64,000 nucleotides of DNA from AV40 sp035568175 (GCA_035568175.1 DATMON010000018.1:248001-312000), one strand, 5' to 3'. Counted from the first letter of the stretch, positions 42,056-51,935 are shown. The notes: generated from the letters alone by a model not told the origin. A program made the numbers and translations.

Positions 42056-42388
42056 ATGCGCATGCTCATTCGAAAACTATTCCCTGTTGGTGTCATCGCA
42101 GTTTTGGTTAGTTGCAGCAATGCGCCGGTCGAATACGCGGCGGACAACAGCGGTGGTTATTTGCACCAGATCTCGACCGACCCGGGAGAAATTTTCCGAA
42201 ACAAAGTTAATCATGAAGCAGACCTTGAGGCTCGTGGTATCGAACCGCCCGTGGGCAACACGAGCTGGCGCGACTTCTGGACGAAACTCATCGCCTATTA
42301 CACAGGAAAAGACGGTTTCGCTTCACACGATCGGGTTGTCGCATACATTGTTGAGCAACGACGCGCGCGAGGCCTGGCAGCGCTTTAA
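42056..42388 (+). CDS. Small lipoprotein of unknown function
   Basis: The 110-residue product starts MRMLIRKLFPVGVIAVLVSC with Cys20 of the lipobox, giving a lipid-anchored periplasmic protein. The mature part is helical (DPGEIFRNKVNHEADLEARG, VVAYIVEQRRARGLAAL). No domain is recognised. A TAGGA ribosome site is just upstream of the ATG at 42056. Confidence 0.65.
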   Translation: MRMLIRKLFPVGVIAVLVSCSNAPVEYAADNSGGYLHQISTDPGEIFRNKVNHEADLEARGIEPPVGNTSWRDFWTKLIAYYTGKDGFASHDRVVAYIVEQRRARGLAAL

Positions 42389-42495
42389 AAATCACGCGAA
42401 ACGAAACGGGCTGCGGCGGTCCGGTTTTCGTTTTCTGGAGCGACACGCGGAGCCTGTCCTGAGCTTGCCGAATGGGTCGTGTCCAATTCTGTACC

Positions 42496-43977
42496 ATGTC
42501 CACTGATCAGGATCGCCAGGGGCAACGATGGAAGATCGCGGCGATTTTTATTTTTGTTTTTGCGCTCTATTTTCTAACTCGCAGTCCGGATTTGGATGAA
42601 TGGGATTCTGTCCAATTTGCTTGGGGAGTCCGCGGATTCGATCTCTGGAACCATCATCCCCATCCGCCCGGTTACCCGCTTTACATTTTGGCTGGTTGGA
42701 TGGGGAACGCCTTTTGGCACTGGGAGCCCGTTTTCAGCCTGGAAATTGCCAGTTGTCTGGGTGGCGCGCTCTTCGTGGCAGCCTGGTTTCTGATTGTTCG
42801 CCTTCAGTTTGGAGAAAAACTTGCCTGGCTGGTGGGCGCATCGCTCACCATCACACCAGTTGTGTGGATGACCTCGACCAAAGTATTGACCGACAGTTTG
42901 GCGTCGGGACTGCTGAGCGCGCAATTGTTATGCATGCTCCTTTATCGCGGCCGAGGATGCTTTCGAGATTTGATTCTTGCCGCGTGCTTCGGAGCTGCTG
43001 GAACAGGGGTGCGGCCACAACTTTTCCTGGTTGCCTTAGTCATTCTCATTGGTCCGCTGGCGGAAAGGAAGTGTTCCGCCAAAATCTGGTACGCGGGCAT
43101 TGGTGCATTCATTCTCGGCTGTCTTTTCTGGCTGACGCCAATGTGGTACCTGCAAGCCCGACTTGACTCGCATACCCCAGCCTGGCTGGTCTATCCCGAA
43201 CAAATCTACCAACAATGGCGCTGGCGTCTGGATAAACCGGACGTTTTCATCGGCGCGGGCGATTTCAGCCCGCGCTATCTGGGCGAGAGATTTGCGGTCC
43301 ACATTTTGGGTTGGTTTGGTTTTGGGCTCGGTTTCGTGCGTTTCCCTTTTACCATCGCAGCCGGCAGCCTCCTTACCGGCTGGGGCCTAATCGCTTATTG
43401 GTTCGGGTTCAACGAGGAAGATCGCGAATTTTGGAGAGCGCATTGGGTTTGGATGATGGTGCACGTGCTCATTATCTACTGCTTTCTTCCCGGGGATCAG
43501 CGCTATTACCTTCTGGTTATGCCCTTGATACTCGTGGTCTTGCTGCGCGGTTTTTTAGCGCTGCGAAAACCGTGGCGCTTCGTGGCCATCGCCCTGCCTC
43601 TTCTTTTGTTAGGGGTCTCAATTCCCGTTGCGATGCAAAGTCGTAATCAAGAAGCGCCACCGGTCAGGCTAGTCCGCTTTCTTCAGCAACAATATCCGTT
43701 TCCGGAACGCCGCGGGGTGTTGCTCTTTCTCGGAATCTCTTTTCGGCACTTTGAGTGGTACGCACCCGAATTTGACGCGATTGAGGCTGATAGCTTGGCC
43801 GCGGTGAAACCTGAGCGCCTGGCATCGGCCCGTGCAATTTACACCGAATATCCAACGATAACGCTCCCGGAAGGCTGGAGAATCGTGCCGGTCGCGCACT
43901 TTGAGCGTTCCGTTGTGATCTATCCAAAACATCATACCGTCACGCTTTTTCGGGTGGAACGGAGCGCAGCGTTATGA
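42496..43977 (+). CDS. GT-C-type membrane glycosyltransferase
   Basis: I prefer the ATG at 42496 (493 residues). The protein has about ten to twelve transmembrane segments and an extracytoplasmic acidic motif after the first helix (SPDLDEWDSVQFAWG, HHPHPPGYPL), the layout of dolichyl-phosphate-mannose/ArnT-like GT-C transferases. These move a sugar from a lipid-phosphate donor to an acceptor outside the membrane. Donor and acceptor are unknown. It lies 185 bases before the convergent GloVer gene and may glycosylate surface proteins, which is inference from position only. Confidence 0.75.
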   Translation: MSTDQDRQGQRWKIAAIFIFVFALYFLTRSPDLDEWDSVQFAWGVRGFDLWNHHPHPPGYPLYILAGWMGNAFWHWEPVFSLEIASCLGGALFVAAWFLIVRLQFGEKLAWLVGASLTITPVVWMTSTKVLTDSLASGLLSAQLLCMLLYRGRGCFRDLILAACFGAAGTGVRPQLFLVALVILIGPLAERKCSAKIWYAGIGAFILGCLFWLTPMWYLQARLDSHTPAWLVYPEQIYQQWRWRLDKPDVFIGAGDFSPRYLGERFAVHILGWFGFGLGFVRFPFTIAAGSLLTGWGLIAYWFGFNEEDREFWRAHWVWMMVHVLIIYCFLPGDQRYYLLVMPLILVVLLRGFLALRKPWRFVAIALPLLLLGVSIPVAMQSRNQEAPPVRLVRFLQQQYPFPERRGVLLFLGISFRHFEWYAPEFDAIEADSLAAVKPERLASARAIYTEYPTITLPEGWRIVPVAHFERSVVIYPKHHTVTLFRVERSAAL

Positions 43978-44162
43978 AAATCGCCGCAGCTAAGGGATGG
44001 GCTCAAAGCCCAATCATGTGTGAGACGATGTGTGGCCTGACCATGCGCCCAACCAGCGCCAGCTTGTCGGCCTGGTTGATCATCGGTCTACACTTCCGAC
44101 GCGAAACTAGCCGCGGCGGTTCGTTGACGATGGCTGAAGGCGCTTGCGACTTTTTGTTTTTT

Positions 44163-47003
44163 CTAGGGGAGTCTGGTGCCTGATTTAGATTGAACCAGGG
44201 CGATATCGCTGCTGTTGATCAGACCGTTGGCGGTCACGTCTTCGCGGAAATTGGCGGCGGTTACCGCTTTGCCCGATTGCGATTCTGTTTGTGAGATATC
44301 GCTCGAATTTACGACGCCGTTGCCAGTTGTATCGCCGACTAACACGCTCATTGAAGTTGAAATGGCGCTACTGAAGTTGCTGCTGGAGTCACTCACATTA
44401 TTTAGAGTAATAGTGATAGTCTGCGCGTTGGTAACTCCGGTCAGGTTGATGATGTAATTACGCGGGTCGCTCGGATCGATCTTGCGGCTGGCTATCGTGC
44501 CAGCGCCGCTGCTCACGCGCGCGCTGGCGACGTTGGTAAGGCTATTCGCAAACTTAAACACGATCGTGTAATCATCATTCGCTCCGCCGCTGCGACATTC
44601 AATGCCCGGCTTTCCAGTGAGCGGAAGATTGACATCGAACGTGCCGGCATTGCCGTGGACTTTGCGTGAGATGGCGCTGACTAGTTGCACCGTCGCGATA
44701 CGGTAAGCGACACCGGCATAGCTGAGTCCGCCACCCTCCGTCGTTCCGTAGAAACTTCCGTCGTTTGCCTGGATCGGCCCGCCATAGGGCAGAGAGCCGT
44801 CGCTTCCCGCAAAAGAATGGATCGTCGTCAAGGTGCCAGCGGGAGTCATCTTGAAAATACTGCCATAGCCGTTCGTAAAGGTGGCCGGGTTGAAGCTCGC
44901 GCCGCCTTGGCTCGTCGTTCCGTAGAAGTTTCCATCGCTCGCATGGGTCAGCTCCCCCATGGGCACAGTTCCATCGCTCCCTACAAAAGAATGGATCGTC
45001 GTCAAGGCGCCAGAGGAAGTGATCATGAAGACCGTACCAAAGCCGCTGTTCGCGTCGTGGCCCGCGCCTCCGGTCGTCGTCATTCCATAGAAATTTCCGC
45101 CGCTCCCCTGGATTAGCCCGCCGTAGGGCTGAGCTCCATCACTTCCCGCAAAGGAATGGAGAGTTGTCACGGTCGGCATCACGCCCGAGGTATCCAGCTT
45201 GAAAACCGTGCCCGCGCCAGTCGCGCCGCCCTGAATCGTAGTCCCGTAGAAGTGCCCGTCGCTCCCTTGAATCACGGTCCCGAATGGAAACTGTCCATCG
45301 CTGCCCGCAAAAGAATAGAGCATCGTGAAGGTGCCAGAAGGAGTTATCTTGAAGACGGTGCCGTCGTCCATCGCGCCGCCAAAGGTCGTCATTCCATAGA
45401 AGTTCCCATCGCTCCCATTGGTGAGCCCGGCAGAGGGACTCGACCCATCGACCTTGACAAAGGAATGAAGCGTCGTCAAAACCCCCGATGGCGTTATTTT
45501 AAAAACGGTTCCAAAGCCGGTCCCGCCCGTGCCGCCGCCCGTCGTTGTCCCGTAGAAGTTTCCATCGCTCCCTTCGACCAGCTTACAGTAGTTGGGATAT
45601 ACCCCATCACTTCCGGTAAAGGAGTGGAGCGTCGTCAAGGTGCCCGAGGAATCCATCTTGAAAATCGTGCCCGTCGCGCCGTTCGCGCCGCCGACATCCG
45701 TCGTGCCGTAGAAGTTTCCGTCGCTCCCCTGGACCACTCCGCCGCGGGCAAGGTACCCGTCGCCGCCCGTAAAAGAATAAAGTGTCGTCAAGCTCGTCAA
45801 GGTGCCGGATATATTCATCTTGAAAACCGTGCCGTCGCCTTCCGCGCCACCGCCGTTCGTTGTTCCGTAGAAGTTTCCGTCGCTCCCCTGGATCAGCCCG
45901 GCAGAGGGACCCGACCCATCACTTCCCGCAAAGGAATGCAACGATGTCACGTTTCCCGACGAATCCATTTTGAAAACCGTACCCACGCTGCTCGTACCGC
46001 CTTGATTCGTCGTCCCATAGAAATTTCCATCGCTCCCTTTGATCAACCCGGCTAGGGGCTGAGTCCCATCGATCCGCGCAAAGGAATGGAGCGACGTGAA
46101 GGTGCCAGAAGGGGTTATCTTGAAAACGGTGCCTTGGTTAAGCGCGTTGCTAGGCCCGCCGCCGGACAGCGTCGTCCCATAAAAGCTTCCGTCACTTCCC
46201 TCGATTAGTTCCGCTTGTGGATACGACCCATCACTTCCCGAAAAGGAATGGAGCGTCGTTACCGTGCCCGAGGAATCGATCTTGAAAACTGTGCCGACGC
46301 CGCTCGCGCCGCCAAGCGCCGCCGTCCCATAAAAGTTTCCGTCGCTCGCTTGGATTAGTCCGGCGTAAGGATACGACCCGTCGCTTCCCCCCGCAAAGGA
46401 ATGGAGCAACGTGAAGGCGCCAGAGGAAGTTATCTTGAAAACGGTGCCCACGTTATGCTCGCCGCCTTGACTTGAGGTTCCGTAGAAGTTTCCGTCGCTC
46501 CCTTGGATCCATCTGCCGAACTGGGGACTCGCGCCATCGCTTCCCGCAAAGGAATGGAGCGTCGTCAAGGTGCCAGTGGAAGTTATCTTAAAAACCGTGC
46601 CGAGGCCGTTCGCGCCGCCGGATGCTGTCGCTCCGTAGAAGTTTCCGTCGCCCCCTTGGATCAGCCCAGCTAGGGGACGCACCCCATCACTCCCCGAAAA
46701 GGAATAGAGCGTCGTTACCGTGCCGGAGGCATCCATCTTAAAAACCGTGCCGACGCCGGTCTGGCCGCCTTGACCGGTCGTTCCGTAGAAGTTCCCGTCG
46801 GTCCCCTGGATCAGCCCGTTAGGATTGGAAGGATCCGGGTGAAACTGATGAAGCACCTGATATTGCTGGCCTCGCGCGGAGGCCCCAAAAAGCGCTGTCC
46901 CGAGTACAAACGCAGTAAGCAAATTCCGGCTTTTCATAACTCGCCTAAAGCCGAGTAAGAGGCGCGAATTAAAGACGCCGGATTGAGAATCTGAGTTCTC
47001 CAT
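44163..47003 (-). CDS. Giant exported GloVer-repeat protein with dockerin-like tail
   Basis: This 946-residue protein has a signal peptide (MKSRNLLTAFVLGTALFGAS, from a second start at residue 23) and 14 tandem GloVer repeats of about 46 residues (pattern LIQGSDGNFYGTT-x-GG, TVFKM-x-SGTL-TTLHSF). GloVer repeats are known from Gloeobacter and Verrucomicrobia and probably form beta-propeller blades; 14 would be two rings of seven. After residue about 745 comes a 190-residue module (RKVHG..., GIECRSGGAN) ending in a dockerin-type pair (DTTGNGVVNSSD, DVTANGLINSSD). The same module ends the two other giant proteins here. Role: probably a surface protein; no substrate is known. Confidence 0.9.
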   Translation of the reverse strand: MENSDSQSGVFNSRLLLGFRRVMKSRNLLTAFVLGTALFGASARGQQYQVLHQFHPDPSNPNGLIQGTDGNFYGTTGQGGQTGVGTVFKMDASGTVTTLYSFSGSDGVRPLAGLIQGGDGNFYGATASGGANGLGTVFKITSTGTLTTLHSFAGSDGASPQFGRWIQGSDGNFYGTSSQGGEHNVGTVFKITSSGAFTLLHSFAGGSDGSYPYAGLIQASDGNFYGTAALGGASGVGTVFKIDSSGTVTTLHSFSGSDGSYPQAELIEGSDGSFYGTTLSGGGPSNALNQGTVFKITPSGTFTSLHSFARIDGTQPLAGLIKGSDGNFYGTTNQGGTSSVGTVFKMDSSGNVTSLHSFAGSDGSGPSAGLIQGSDGNFYGTTNGGGAEGDGTVFKMNISGTLTSLTTLYSFTGGDGYLARGGVVQGSDGNFYGTTDVGGANGATGTIFKMDSSGTLTTLHSFTGSDGVYPNYCKLVEGSDGNFYGTTTGGGTGGTGFGTVFKITPSGVLTTLHSFVKVDGSSPSAGLTNGSDGNFYGMTTFGGAMDDGTVFKITPSGTFTMLYSFAGSDGQFPFGTVIQGSDGHFYGTTIQGGATGAGTVFKLDTSGVMPTVTTLHSFAGSDGAQPYGGLIQGSGGNFYGMTTTGGAGHDANSGFGTVFMITSSGALTTIHSFVGSDGTVPMGELTHASDGNFYGTTSQGGASFNPATFTNGYGSIFKMTPAGTLTTIHSFAGSDGSLPYGGPIQANDGSFYGTTEGGGLSYAGVAYRIATVQLVSAISRKVHGNAGTFDVNLPLTGKPGIECRSGGANDDYTIVFKFANSLTNVASARVSSGAGTIASRKIDPSDPRNYIINLTGVTNAQTITITLNNVSDSSSNFSSAISTSMSVLVGDTTGNGVVNSSDISQTESQSGKAVTAANFREDVTANGLINSSDIALVQSKSGTRLP

Positions 47004-47087
47004 AGAAATTTCTCTGGCTCTGCGAGAAAGCAGCCAGCTACGAAGCTAAGAATCGTAATTGGAAGGAAGTGTGGACGTGCCCCGCTG

Positions 47088-49268
47088 CTACGGAAGCGCC
47101 GTGCCTGATTTCGATTGAACCAAGGTGATATCGCTGCTGTTGATTAGACCGTTAGCGGTCACGTCTTCGCGGAAATTGGCGGCGGTCACCGGTTGACCAG
47201 ATTGCGATTGGACTTGGGTAATATCGCTGGAATTTACCGCGCCGTTGCCAGTTGTATCACCGACTAACACACTCATTGAAGCCGAGATGGCGCTACTGAA
47301 GTTGCTGCTGGAGTCACTCACATTACTTAGAGTAATCGTGATAGTCTGCGCGTTGGTAACTGCGGTCAGGTTAATGATGTAATTACGCGGGTCGCTCGGA
47401 TCCATCTTATGGCTCACTATCGTGCCGGCGCCGCTGCTCACGTGCGCGCTGGCGACGTTGGTAAGGCTATCCGCAAACTTAAACACGATCGTGTAATCCT
47501 CATTCGCTCCGCCGCTGCGGCATTCGATGCCCGGCTTTCCAGTGAGCGGAAGATTGACATCGAACGTCCCGGCTTTGCCGTGGACCTTGCGTGACGCTGC
47601 GCCGACCAACTGCACCGGCGTCGGATTCACATTCACGATCGTAAGAAAATTATCCCAGACGCCGCCGCCATAGGTTGTCTGCGCCGCTCCAGCCGTGACC
47701 GGAAAATCATGCGACGCCGTTCGGCCCGCGGTGTAGAGCTCGTTGTTCCAGAGATCCAGTCCGTAGGCCGATTCCTGATCGTTCCCGCCAAGATAAGAGG
47801 AAAAGAGTAACGTCTTACCGCCCGGCGATACCTCGGCGACCCAGGCGTCAATAAAGCCGCCAAAATTCGATTGAAACGGTCGCACCAGTGGCAAATCGCG
47901 ACTCGAAGTGTAACCGGCGACGAAAATATTCCCGGAGCTGTCGCGCTTCAGTCCGAACAAGCCTTCGTAATCGCTCGCGCCCAGGTAAGTCGAAAAAATG
48001 AGAGACGATCCATCAGCCGACAATTCCGTGACGAAACCATCGTCCTGGCCGGCAAGGGAGGGCTGCACCACTCCCGGCGTCGTCGGAAAATCAGTGGCGT
48101 TCGTTTCGCCGTCTATATAAGCGTCCCCTTCAGAATCGATCACGATCGCGGAAGGCGCGTTATAATTCCTGCCGGCGCTTGCGCTGCCTCCCTGAGTTCC
48201 GCTGAGCAGCGTCGAGTAAATCAAACTCGTTCCCGTTGGGTTTAGTTTGGTGATGAAAGCCGCTGTTCCCAATGAGTAAACGCGCTGATAGGCGCCTAAC
48301 GTTGTCGGGAAATTCGGCGATTGTGTTTCGCCGGTAACAAACGCGTCGCCGGCCGGGTCGACAGTAACGGCGGCGCAGAAGTCACTCATCGCGCCGCCGA
48401 GATACGTCGAATAAATCAATCCGGCGATTCCAGCTTTGGTCGTATCTATTCGCGCGACGAAACCGTCTTCCTCGCCGCTGATCACCGGTTGCGCCGCGCC
48501 CGAGGTGACTGGCATGTCGATTGCGTTCGTTCCGCCAACGACATACAACGTTCCGTCGGGCCCGACGGCAATCCCGACACCAATCGTTTCTACGTTCGCG
48601 TTCGGTAAAAGGTGAAAGGGATTCGTCGGTAACGGCACACCGCCGTCCGAGATCGTGCCGCCGAGAAATGTCGAATAAAGAACGCTGGTTCCATCAGCGC
48701 TGACCACTGTTACAAACGCTGCGTCGCCGGTGACAGTACGTTGCACCGCATTGGCGGTGATCGGGAAATCTGCCGACTCAGTCACGCCTGTCACGACGGC
48801 GTTGCCCGCGGCATCGACTGTTAATCCGAAGACTCCGTCCCAGCCTGATCCTCCGAGAAACGTCGACCAGAGAAGATTGCCGTATCGGTCGAACTTGGCG
48901 ACGAAACCATCCTGCCCGCCATTGCCATATTTTTTTTGAAATGCCTTGGTCGTGACCGGGAAATCTGCCGCTTGCGCGTCGCCCGCGATGTAAACGTTGC
49001 CTTCAGCATCGGTCGCGCATGCCCAGGTGATCTCAAATCCGCTGCCTCCGAGATAAGTCGACGCCATCACCGCCGCCGCGGAAGTTGTTGCGGTTGTCGC
49101 TGGAGCAGTGCGCGCGTCGCGACCGGTACTTTCGATTCGATTTCGCGTTGGGTTTGGACCCGCCAAACCAAATGACGTTGGAAAAAGCGCGGCTGAACAG
49201 ATTACGAGCACGATCAGCGCGCGTGAATTGAAGAAACCGGATTCGCCGGGAGCAGAAAACTTCTCCAT
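47088..49268 (-). CDS. Giant exported SBBP beta-propeller protein with dockerin-like tail
   Basis: The 726-residue protein starts with a signal (ALIVLVICSAALFPTSFGLA) and then has seven SBBP-type repeats (STYLGG...DAEGNVYIAG-x-T-x-x-x-FPVT), one propeller of seven blades. From about residue 540 it has the same 190-residue module as its neighbours (RKVHG, GIECRSGGAN) and the dockerin-like pair (DTTGNGAVNSSD, DVTANGLINSSD). The C-terminal module is nearly identical at the DNA level to the gene at 44163. Probably surface or secreted; ligand unknown. Confidence 0.9.
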   Translation of the reverse strand: MEKFSAPGESGFFNSRALIVLVICSAALFPTSFGLAGPNPTRNRIESTGRDARTAPATTATTSAAAVMASTYLGGSGFEITWACATDAEGNVYIAGDAQAADFPVTTKAFQKKYGNGGQDGFVAKFDRYGNLLWSTFLGGSGWDGVFGLTVDAAGNAVVTGVTESADFPITANAVQRTVTGDAAFVTVVSADGTSVLYSTFLGGTISDGGVPLPTNPFHLLPNANVETIGVGIAVGPDGTLYVVGGTNAIDMPVTSGAAQPVISGEEDGFVARIDTTKAGIAGLIYSTYLGGAMSDFCAAVTVDPAGDAFVTGETQSPNFPTTLGAYQRVYSLGTAAFITKLNPTGTSLIYSTLLSGTQGGSASAGRNYNAPSAIVIDSEGDAYIDGETNATDFPTTPGVVQPSLAGQDDGFVTELSADGSSLIFSTYLGASDYEGLFGLKRDSSGNIFVAGYTSSRDLPLVRPFQSNFGGFIDAWVAEVSPGGKTLLFSSYLGGNDQESAYGLDLWNNELYTAGRTASHDFPVTAGAAQTTYGGGVWDNFLTIVNVNPTPVQLVGAASRKVHGKAGTFDVNLPLTGKPGIECRSGGANEDYTIVFKFADSLTNVASAHVSSGAGTIVSHKMDPSDPRNYIINLTAVTNAQTITITLSNVSDSSSNFSSAISASMSVLVGDTTGNGAVNSSDITQVQSQSGQPVTAANFREDVTANGLINSSDITLVQSKSGTALP

Positions 49269-49422
49269 GACACCCTGAGTCTGAATCGATTTTCACTCGC
49301 GAATCGGACCTATCCCGCGTCAATTTTGCATCGAGCTACTCGATTCTCTGGTATCGGCGATCTGCAGTTTCTAATTTCAGCTTTTCATGCTTTTCGCGTT
49401 TCAGATTTCAAAAGCCAAACGT

Positions 49423-49441
49423 CAAATGTTTAGATACGAGC
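49423..49441 (+). repeat. Shared 19-base motif near the giant genes, copy 1
   Basis: CAAATGTTTAGATACGAGC. Related copies lie at 53877-53895 and 56970-56988. Consensus ATGTNTAGATNYGA. All three lie near a giant secreted protein or its boundary. Confidence 0.5.
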
Positions 49442-49493
49442 CCACTTCTCCGCCCCGTCGCAGCGAAATCGCCGGAAGGGATTTCGATTGCGT

Positions 49494-51935
49494 TTACTCC
49501 TCCCAACTCAATTCGCTGACGGGAAGGCAGTTCCAGGTTGCCCAGGTACCGGCGCCAAAACGGTTGTCCGTGCTCAGGCGCACGGTGGCAATGCCTTCAC
49601 CACGCAGTTCCACCATACGGGCATCAGCAGGGAGTCCGTGTTCTTCGCCGAAGGAATCCAACACCCGGCCTGCTCTATCCAAGGCGTCGATCCTCCACGT
49701 CGGAACAGACGCCCCGTGACTTGTGCCAACGCGTTCCACAAAAATCTTACGCGCGGGCCGGGCCAACTCCAACTCAAGAGCGGTGGTAGGACCGCCCGCT
49801 ATCATCAAGACCGCCGTGCGCCCGTGCCCAATCACCATATGGGTTGTCGCGGCTGGCTGATCACTTGTGGACAATACACCGGTTGCCGAGCGCACTTTGA
49901 AACCCGCCTGCTGCAGAGAAATCTCGGGGTTAACCCCCAACTGGGGAACAAAGCGGATCCGGGTTGGAGCTGCGGGCGCCGCTGGCGGTGGACCAGGTCG
50001 GCTTGGTGCGGGAACAGCGTTTTGTGGGCTGGCGGACTGTTCGAGGGCTGGGGATCCTTCAGCCAGTTTAGCCAGAACCTGCTTCGCGTCGGCCTCACCC
50101 TGGTCAGCGGCTTTCTGGTAAAGCTCCACCGCCATTCTGTGATCTTTTGACACGCCCTCGCCTGCATCGTAGAGGCGACCAAGATTATATTGCGCATGTG
50201 CGTCCCCTCGACTTGCCGCTTTTTGGTAGAACTGCACAGCTTTTCCTAAGTCCTTCGGTACGCCCTGCCCATGTTGGTAGAGATATCCAAGCCAACCTTG
50301 ACCACCTGCGTTTCCCTGATCAGCCGCTTTCTGGAAAAGCTCCACAGCCTTTCCGAAGTCCTTAGGTACGCCCTGTCCATTATAGTAGAACATGCCAAGA
50401 TTAATCTGCGCGAAAGCATTTCCTTGGTTGGTCGCTTTTTGATAAAGCTCTGCTGCCTTGCGTAGATCCTTAGGCACGCCCCGTCCGTTTTGGTAGAGTA
50501 GTCCGAGATTATTCTGCGCCTGGGCATACCCTTGCGCGGCTGATTTCTGGTAGAGCTCGGCAGCCTTCGACAAATCCTTCACTACCCCGGTGCCATTTGC
50601 ATAAAGGACGGCGAGGTTACTCTGAGCCCGTGCATCCCCTTGATCGGCTGCTTTTTGATAAAGCTCGGCCGCTTTCCCTGCATTCTTGGGCACTCCGAAG
50701 CCATTGTCATAATACCAAGCAAGGTTTGTCTGCGCCGGGGCAAATCCTTGCGCGGCTGCTTTCTGGTAGAGCTCGACAGCCTTCGACAAATCCTTCACTA
50801 CCCCGGTGCCATTTGCATAAAGGTTGCCGAGATTGAGCTGCGCGAGAGCAAATCCTTGCGCGGCTGCTTTCTGGTAGAGGTCGACAGCCTTCGACAAATC
50901 CTTCACTACCCCGGTGCCATTCGCATAAAGGAGACCAAGGCTATTCTGAGCTCGTGCATCCCCTTGCTCAGCTGGTTTCTGAAAAAGCTTGGCCGCCCTG
51001 CTCTCATCCTTCGAAACTCCCAACCCATACTCATAAAGCACCGCCAGTTCAGTTTGTGCCTCGACGTTGTTTGTCGCTTTGGTCGCTAGGCCGTCCTCTA
51101 GTGCTTTCTTTGCCCACTGTTCTGCTTTGACATTATCCTGAGTCAGTCCGCCAAGTCCGTTATTGAACCAAATCGCCAGGCGAGCTTCTGCCTCCGGCAA
51201 GTTCTTCGCTGCCGCACGCTGAAAAGATTCCGCTGCCTTAGCTAAATCAATTTTCGTCCTGCCAAGGCCGGCCGCTAGCTGCATTCCTTCGGCATAGTCC
51301 TTTTCCGCTGAAACAGGCGAGCGATGATGCCTCGTGAGTAGTGCTGTGACCGCAAACAGGAGCAATGCTGCAGCTCCACCACCGGCGACCATGCTCAGGC
51401 GCTTTCCTTTCCAAACGGACGGTTCCTTTGAACCAGTGATTGCGGAGGTCGACGCAACCGGAAAGATAGCTGGCTGCGGCTGCGCCGCTCCCGCTTCGGA
51501 TTTCTCGCGCTCGGACGGGATTGCGACCTCCGGGCCCTGGAGAAGCTTACGCACGACTTCGGCCAGATATTGCAAATGCCGTTCGAGCGGGGGCGCGAAC
51601 GCGTCAAGCCAGTGCGGCGTGCTAATGAAGTATTCGAGCGACGCCGTCGGCACGACGTCTTCGATGCGTAATGGAATGACTGGAATACCTTTGTTAACAG
51701 CGCGCTCGACTTCACGTTTGATTTGCCCCGAAGAGTTGGCATTCGCCGAGAAGATCAGCACCATGGCGCGCGCGCCGCCGATTGCTTCAATGATAGAGCC
51801 GCCCCAATCACTCCCCGGGAGAATGTCGCGTGGCGCAACCCAGCAACGGATTCCGCGAGATTCCAACACTGCGCAAACAGCATCAGCCGTCGGCTTATCC
51901 TTCGACGAATAACTGACAAAAACGTCGTGGGCCAT
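49494..51935 (-). CDS. TIR domain - transmembrane - Sel1-repeat protein
   Basis: From the ATG at 51935 the product has 813 residues. The N-terminal TIR domain (3-112) has DVFVSYSSKDKPTADAV, WVAPRDILPGSDWG and an acidic residue in the expected NADase position (Glu75 in KREVERA). A transmembrane helix follows (180-200, LSMVAGGGAAALLLFAVTAL). Then come about nine Sel1-type repeats of 36 residues (LGLLYANGTGVVKDLSKAVELYQKAAAQG-type) and a C-terminal 150-residue beta-rich domain. Sel1 repeats bind proteins; bacterial TIR domains often cleave NAD+ in immunity. The membrane arrangement (TIR inside, Sel1 outside) is inferred. It is divergent from a cupin gene. Confidence 0.9.
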   Translation of the reverse strand: MAHDVFVSYSSKDKPTADAVCAVLESRGIRCWVAPRDILPGSDWGGSIIEAIGGARAMVLIFSANANSSGQIKREVERAVNKGIPVIPLRIEDVVPTASLEYFISTPHWLDAFAPPLERHLQYLAEVVRKLLQGPEVAIPSEREKSEAGAAQPQPAIFPVASTSAITGSKEPSVWKGKRLSMVAGGGAAALLLFAVTALLTRHHRSPVSAEKDYAEGMQLAAGLGRTKIDLAKAAESFQRAAAKNLPEAEARLAIWFNNGLGGLTQDNVKAEQWAKKALEDGLATKATNNVEAQTELAVLYEYGLGVSKDESRAAKLFQKPAEQGDARAQNSLGLLYANGTGVVKDLSKAVDLYQKAAAQGFALAQLNLGNLYANGTGVVKDLSKAVELYQKAAAQGFAPAQTNLAWYYDNGFGVPKNAGKAAELYQKAADQGDARAQSNLAVLYANGTGVVKDLSKAAELYQKSAAQGYAQAQNNLGLLYQNGRGVPKDLRKAAELYQKATNQGNAFAQINLGMFYYNGQGVPKDFGKAVELFQKAADQGNAGGQGWLGYLYQHGQGVPKDLGKAVQFYQKAASRGDAHAQYNLGRLYDAGEGVSKDHRMAVELYQKAADQGEADAKQVLAKLAEGSPALEQSASPQNAVPAPSRPGPPPAAPAAPTRIRFVPQLGVNPEISLQQAGFKVRSATGVLSTSDQPAATTHMVIGHGRTAVLMIAGGPTTALELELARPARKIFVERVGTSHGASVPTWRIDALDRAGRVLDSFGEEHGLPADARMVELRGEGIATVRLSTDNRFGAGTWATWNCLPVSELSWEE
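50546..50931 (-). repeat. Near-identical 108-bp Sel1 units
   Basis: Within the TIR-Sel1 gene, three of the 108-base Sel1 units share an almost identical 70-base stretch (50546-50606, 50753-50821 and 50861-50931: caaatccttcactaccccgg and flanks). The neighbouring units are clearly more diverged. This points to recent duplication or gene conversion inside the array. Confidence 0.75.

Noticed and set aside
43978..44162. Small frame between the GT-C gene and GloVer gene
   Set aside because: No ribosome site or domain; it overlaps the end of the GloVer gene on the other strand.
45156..46055. 299-codon plus-strand frame inside the first GloVer gene
   Set aside because: Repetitive GloVer codons leave the antisense strand open; the peptide is Arg-rich and repetitive.
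50546..50931. Regular repeats that could be taken for a CRISPR array
   Set aside because: They are 108-base coding Sel1 units, in frame, without unique spacers.
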